A stretch of DNA of 8,552 nt from Anaerolineae bacterium (GTDB lineage Bacteria; Chloroflexota; Anaerolineae; SpSt-600): the NCBI GenBank assembly GCA_028275425.1, contig JAPWUT010000062.1, positions 1-8,552 of the forward strand. The letters run 5' to 3'. The position numbers and the translations under genes are program-made. Of this stretch, positions 5,612 to 8,552 are shown piece by piece. The notes under the pieces are model-generated. The model saw only the letters and a list, made by a program, of their open reading frames with translations. It had not been told where the DNA came from and searched no databases. Within the stretch, counting starts at the first letter, position 1; every line of letters starts with the position of its first letter.

Positions 5612-6586
5612 TTGGAGAAGATTTTACCCAAAGTTGAGTGCTTAGTTGAAGCCAGAAATTACGCCAAATTTTCCATAGGCTATCTGGAAAGGGGCTTTGG
5701 AACGACCATAGGCAATGCCCTTAGGAGGGTGCTACTTTCCTCCATCCCGGGGGCTGCGGTCACTTCCATAAGGGTAAGCGGGATTTACCACGAATTTGCT
5801 CCACTCCCTCACTGCAAGGAGACAATGCTGGAGCTAATCCTGAACGTGAAGAAAATAAGGCTGAAGCTTCACGGTGAGGACTCGGCTAAGCTTAGGATGT
5901 TGGTAACCAGGGCCGGCGAGTTCACTGCCGGGGACCTTGAATGTCCTCCCTACGTGGAAATCGTCAACCCCGAACAATACCTCCTGACCGCTGATTCCGA
6001 TGAGGTTGACTTGGAGATTGAGATGACAGTCCAAAGGGGCAAGGGCTACTCCCCGGCGGAGGAACGCAAGAGGCTTCCGGTAGGGGAAATAGCCGTTGAC
6101 GCCATCTTTAACCCCGTAAGGAGGGTAAGCTTTGAAGTCCAGAGTGCCCAAGCCGGGCACTTGAGCAAACTGGAACGTTTAATCATGGAGATATGGACCG
6201 ATGGCACTATAAGCCCTGAGGAGGCCCTGAAGACTGCCGCCGGAATCCTGGTCCAGCACTTTGCTTTCCTGACCGAAGCCGAGGCTATACCTAAGGCGAG
6301 GGTTGAGGAGAAGGTAAAGGCAGAAGAAATTGAAGCCTTGCAGCTTTACAAGATAGGGATTGATGAAATCGGCCTCAGCACCCGGGTATACAACGCCCTC
6401 CGACGGGCAGGAATCTTTACCCTTGGGGAGATAATGGAAAGGCTTTCCCAAGGGTCTAAAGGCTTTGAAGATATAAGGAATTTCGGCCCTAAGGCCTACG
6501 AAGAGCTGGTGAAAACCCTGGAAGAAAGGGGATTCTTGAAAGAAACTCTACAGGTGGGAAGCAAAGATGAGGCACAGAGTAGCTAA
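5612..6586 (+). CDS. rpoA: DNA-directed RNA polymerase subunit alpha
   Basis: The alpha dimer nucleates RNA polymerase assembly, and its C-terminal domain touches promoter DNA and activators. The 324 residues include the N-terminal domain with YAKFSIGYLERGFGTTIGNALRRVLLSS (17-44), NPVRRVSFEV (167-176) and EIWTDGTISPEEAL (193-206). A linker follows (about 225-245). The C-terminal helix-hairpin-helix domain has LSTRVYNALRRAGI (255-268) and IRNFGPKAYEEL (288-299); Arg258 matches the DNA-contacting Arg265 of E. coli by alignment. Two motifs differ from the usual consensus: APLPHCKET (63-71) where STIPGVxED is expected, and QAGHLSKLE (180-188) where RVGQRTDYD is typical. The C-terminal domain has about three extra residues in its central loop compared with E. 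coli. Starts with TTG; ends 20 bases inside rplQ. Confidence 0.97.
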   Translation: MEKILPKVECLVEARNYAKFSIGYLERGFGTTIGNALRRVLLSSIPGAAVTSIRVSGIYHEFAPLPHCKETMLELILNVKKIRLKLHGEDSAKLRMLVTRAGEFTAGDLECPPYVEIVNPEQYLLTADSDEVDLEIEMTVQRGKGYSPAEERKRLPVGEIAVDAIFNPVRRVSFEVQSAQAGHLSKLERLIMEIWTDGTISPEEALKTAAGILVQHFAFLTEAEAIPKARVEEKVKAEEIEALQLYKIGIDEIGLSTRVYNALRRAGIFTLGEIMERLSQGSKGFEDIRNFGPKAYEELVKTLEERGFLKETLQVGSKDEAQSS

Positions 6587-6920
6587 GAAGAAGCTGGGAA
6601 GAAGCCTTGGGCACCGGAGGGCCTTGTATAGGAGCTTGCTCACGGCCCTCTTCCGACACAAGAGGATAGAAACAACCCTGGCTAAGGCCAAGGCAGTGCA
6701 ACCTCTGGCCGAAAAGCTAATCACCATAGCTCGCCGTGGCGACCTCCATTCCCGTCGCCTGATAGCTGCTTACCTATGGGACAAGAAGGTGGCAACGGAG
6801 CTATTCCGGGAGATAGCTCCCAAATACAAAGACCGTCCCGGCGGCTATACCCGAATCCTAAAGCTTGGTTTCCGCCAGGGCGACGGGGCCGAAATGGCCA
6901 TCCTGGAGCTTGTGGAATGA
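6567..6920 (+). CDS. rplQ: 50S ribosomal protein L17
   Basis: L17 is a large-subunit protein near the exit of the peptide tunnel. The 117 residues show the complete family pattern: MRHRVAKKKLGRSLGHRRAL at the start, then LLTALFRHKRIETTLAKAKA (24-43) and AEKLITIARRGDL (48-60), and at the end GGYTRILKLGFRQGDGAEMA followed by ILELVE. The ATG lies 20 bases inside rpoA behind a modest GGTGGGAAG site, pointing to coupled translation. This is the standard rpoA-rplQ pair that closes the alpha operon. The TGA is one base from the truA start. Confidence 0.97.
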   Translation: MRHRVAKKKLGRSLGHRRALYRSLLTALFRHKRIETTLAKAKAVQPLAEKLITIARRGDLHSRRLIAAYLWDKKVATELFREIAPKYKDRPGGYTRILKLGFRQGDGAEMAILELVE

Positions 6921-6921
6921 G

Positions 6922-7674
6922 ATGGCCCTTTACATTAAAGCTGTCCTGGAATACGATGGCACAAGATACTTGGGGTTTCAAATTCAGTCCCATGGACCAA
7001 CCATCCAGGGGGAGGTAGAGCTGGCACTTTACAAGCTTACAGGCCAGAGGGTGAGGATAAAAGCAGCTGGCCGGACCGATGCGGGGGTCCACTCGGAAGG
7101 CCAAGTTATAGCCTTTCGGGTGGAATGGAAGCATCCTTTGGAGGATTTGCACCGGGCGCTCAATGCCCTCTTGCCCAAAGACATCGCAGTTAAAGAGCTG
7201 AGCCTGGCTCCGGACGGCTTCCACCCCCGCTTCAGTGCCGTCAGCCGTGAATACCGATACACAATCCTGAATACGCCTTGGCCTTCACCCTTGCGGGGGC
7301 GATTCGCCTACCATTTCCCAGGAGCATTGGACCTTGAAGCGATGAAGGAAGCTACATCATACCTTATAGGGGAGCACGACTTTGCTTCCTTCGGCTCCCC
7401 TACCAAAGGGGAAAACACCGTCCGCCGGGTTTACAGAGCCGATTGGCGGAGGGATGGGGATTTCTTGCACTTTGAAATAGAGGCGAACGCTTTCCTCAAG
7501 AGGATGGTTCGGCTAATGGTAGGGACTTTGCTCCGGGTTGGGCAGGGCAAGATTCCCCCGGAGGAAGTTAAAGCCATCTTGGAGGCCAGGGATATAAGCC
7601 TATCGGGCCCGGCCGTTCCGGCCTGCGGCCTTTGCCTTGTGCGAGTAAACTACCCTGAAGGAGGTGGAAATTGA
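6922..7674 (+). CDS. truA: tRNA pseudouridine(38-40) synthase TruA
   Basis: Converts uridines 38 to 40 in the anticodon stem-loop of many tRNAs to pseudouridine. From the ATG at 6922 the protein has 250 residues, the usual size, starting MALYIKAVLEYDGTRYLGFQ, which is the conserved N-terminus. The catalytic aspartate is Asp53 in AAGRTDAGVHSEGQV (48-62). Later motifs are FHPRFSAVSREYRYTI, GEHDFASF and FLKRMVRLMVGTLLRVGQGK. An in-frame ATG at 6865 would add 19 residues that overlap rplQ and match nothing in the family, so I reject it. There is no strong ribosome binding site, so translation is probably coupled to rplQ, which stops one base before. The stop overlaps the rplM TTG. Confidence 0.96.
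   Translation: MALYIKAVLEYDGTRYLGFQIQSHGPTIQGEVELALYKLTGQRVRIKAAGRTDAGVHSEGQVIAFRVEWKHPLEDLHRALNALLPKDIAVKELSLAPDGFHPRFSAVSREYRYTILNTPWPSPLRGRFAYHFPGALDLEAMKEATSYLIGEHDFASFGSPTKGENTVRRVYRADWRRDGDFLHFEIEANAFLKRMVRLMVGTLLRVGQGKIPPEEVKAILEARDISLSGPAVPACGLCLVRVNYPEGGGN
7658..7666 (+). promoter_or_regulatory. Strong ribosome binding site that fixes the rplM TTG start
   Basis: AAGGAGGTG is complementary to the usual 16S rRNA 3' end over nine bases and ends four bases before the TTG at 7671. The in-frame ATG at 7689 is 22 bases away, too far. The site lies within the last codons of truA. Confidence 0.8.
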
Positions 7675-8105
7675 GGCAGAAGACTTACATGGCTAAGCCG
7701 GAGGAAATAAAGAGGGAGTGGTTCCTCGTGGATGCAGCTGGCAAAACTTTGGGCCGCCTTGCCTCTGAAATAGCCAAGATCCTGAGAGGCAAGCACAAGC
7801 CCTATTACACCCCTCATCTGGATTGCGGCGATTACGTAGTGGTCATAAACGCCGAAAAGGTAAAAGTCACCGGGAAGAAGCTTACGGACAAAATCTACTA
7901 CCGCCATTCAGGCTACATGGGTGGGCTTAAGGAGATACCCTTGGGCAAAATGCTGGCCGAGCATCCGGAGAGGGTAATAGAGCTGGCGGTAAAGAGGATG
8001 TTGCCCCAAAATCGGCTTGGGCGTAAAATGCTGAAGAAGCTTAAGGTTTACGCCGGGGAGAACCATCCCCACCAAGCCCAGAAGCCTAAGAAGCTGGAGA
8101 TATAA
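7671..8105 (+). CDS. rplM: 50S ribosomal protein L13
   Basis: L13 is an early assembly protein of the large subunit. From the TTG the 144 residues begin (M)RQKTYMAKPEEIKREW, which aligns with the common bacterial start MKTYMAKPEE, so the TTG is preferred over the ATG at 7689. The core has LVDAAGKTLGRLASEIAKIL (19-38), RGKHKPYYTPHLDCGDYVVV and INAEKVKVTGKKLTDKIYYR. The family signature VKRMLPQNRLGRKMLKKLKV lies at 107-126, followed by YAGENHPHQAQKPKKLEI. The start overlaps the truA stop (TTGA). The TAA is followed by the rpsI ribosome binding site. L13 and S9 are almost always an adjacent pair in bacteria. Confidence 0.97.
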   Translation: MRQKTYMAKPEEIKREWFLVDAAGKTLGRLASEIAKILRGKHKPYYTPHLDCGDYVVVINAEKVKVTGKKLTDKIYYRHSGYMGGLKEIPLGKMLAEHPERVIELAVKRMLPQNRLGRKMLKKLKVYAGENHPHQAQKPKKLEI

Positions 8106-8117
8106 GGAGGGGTGGAC

Positions 8118-8519
8118 ATGGAGGAGCAGCTCCGCTATTATTATGCTCGTGGACGAAGGAAGGAAGCCTCGGCCCAAGTGCGCCTTTACCCTGGGGGCAC
8201 TGGCAAAATCATAGTGAACGAGAAGCCTCTGGAAGAATACTTCCCCAGGGAAAGGGATATATTGACCATCCTTGCTCCTTTGAAAGCAACGGGCATGGAA
8301 GGGAAAGTAGACGTGACGGTTAGGGTGAAGGGTGGGGGGATATCTGGCCAGGCTGGGGCCATAAGGCTTGGGATAGCTCGGGCGCTGACTCTTTACGACC
8401 CCCAGTTTCGGCCTATTCTCAGGCAGGGTGGCTTTCTTACCAGGGATCCGAGGGAGAAAGAGCGCAAGAAGGTGGGCCTCAAGCGAGCCCGCAAAGCCCC
8501 TCGCTACAGCAAGCGCTAA
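8118..8519 (+). CDS. rpsI: 30S ribosomal protein S9
   Basis: S9 sits in the small-subunit head, and its C-terminal tail reaches the P-site tRNA. From the ATG at 8118 there are 133 residues: RYYYARGRRKEASAQVRLYP (6-25), GTGKIIVNEKPLEEYFPR (27-44), the signature GGGISGQAGAIRLGIARAL (72-90), and the tail VGLKRARKAPRYSKR, which ends in the conserved Lys-Arg. A GTG at 8112 would add two residues but sits one base from the AAGGAGG site (8104-8110); the ATG has a proper seven-base spacing. The C-terminus is complete, with its TAA 33 bases before the window edge. Confidence 0.97.
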   Translation: MEEQLRYYYARGRRKEASAQVRLYPGGTGKIIVNEKPLEEYFPRERDILTILAPLKATGMEGKVDVTVRVKGGGISGQAGAIRLGIARALTLYDPQFRPILRQGGFLTRDPREKERKKVGLKRARKAPRYSKR

Positions 8520-8546
8520 GGTGTTTGGGCCTAAAAGCAAAGCACC
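8520..8546 (+). other. Hairpin after rpsI, possibly part of a terminator
   Basis: GGTGTTTG (8520-8527) can pair with CAAA-G-CACC (8538-8546), giving eight base pairs with one bulged G and a 10-base loop. It begins immediately after the rpsI stop. The window ends six bases later without a T-run, so it cannot be called a terminator from what is shown. A GTG at 8521 also opens a short frame to the edge, with no ribosome binding site. Confidence 0.25.
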
Positions 8547-8552
8547 GCTGGG

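Noticed and set aside
6865..6921. Longer truA start at the ATG at 6865
   Set aside because: The extra 19 residues overlap rplQ in another frame and do not match TruA; the ATG at 6922 gives the usual N-terminus.
7908..8540. Long minus-strand open frame (210 codons) opposite rplM and rpsI
   Set aside because: It is the shadow of two certain ribosomal genes, with a low-complexity, family-less translation and no ribosome binding site.

Overview
The window is a continuous stretch of the bacterial spc-alpha-(L13/S9) ribosomal protein supercluster, with every gene on the + strand. The likely source is a Chloroflexota-type bacterium, perhaps thermophilic. This is an inference from the style of SecY (N-terminus MLQAVRNAFRFPDLRRR), from the gene order, and from frequent AGG and ATA codons. 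The phylum is not proven. The proteins are clearly bacterial rather than archaeal.

Layout: the tail of the spc operon comes first: rpsE (S5, probably cut at its 5' end by the window edge), rpmD (L30), rplO (L15), secY, adk and map. The alpha-type segment follows: rpmJ (L36, only 38 residues), rpsM (S13), a 135-base spacer, then rpsK (S11), rpsD (S4), rpoA and rplQ (L17). The window ends with truA, rplM (L13), rpsI (S9) and a 33-base tail. Genes are packed tightly. There are stop/start overlaps at rpmD-rplO, rpsK-rpsD and truA-rplM, 20-base overlaps at rpsE-rpmD and rpoA-rplQ, and a 14-base overlap at adk-map. Most starts sit behind strong AGGAGG-type ribosome binding sites.

The genes supply ribosomal proteins of both subunits, the main protein-export channel (SecY), nucleotide balance (Adk), N-terminal methionine removal (Map), the RNA polymerase alpha subunit and tRNA pseudouridylation (TruA). 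Together they form a growth-rate module whose co-transcription is well known in bacteria.

I see no novel multi-gene system. The parts worth a second look are: the rpsM-rpsK spacer, which looks like a dispersed palindromic repeat (TGTCRTTGCGAG type) and can fold into competing hairpins; the absence of infA from its usual place between map and rpmJ; and an RNA polymerase alpha subunit that departs from the family consensus at two normally well-kept motifs.
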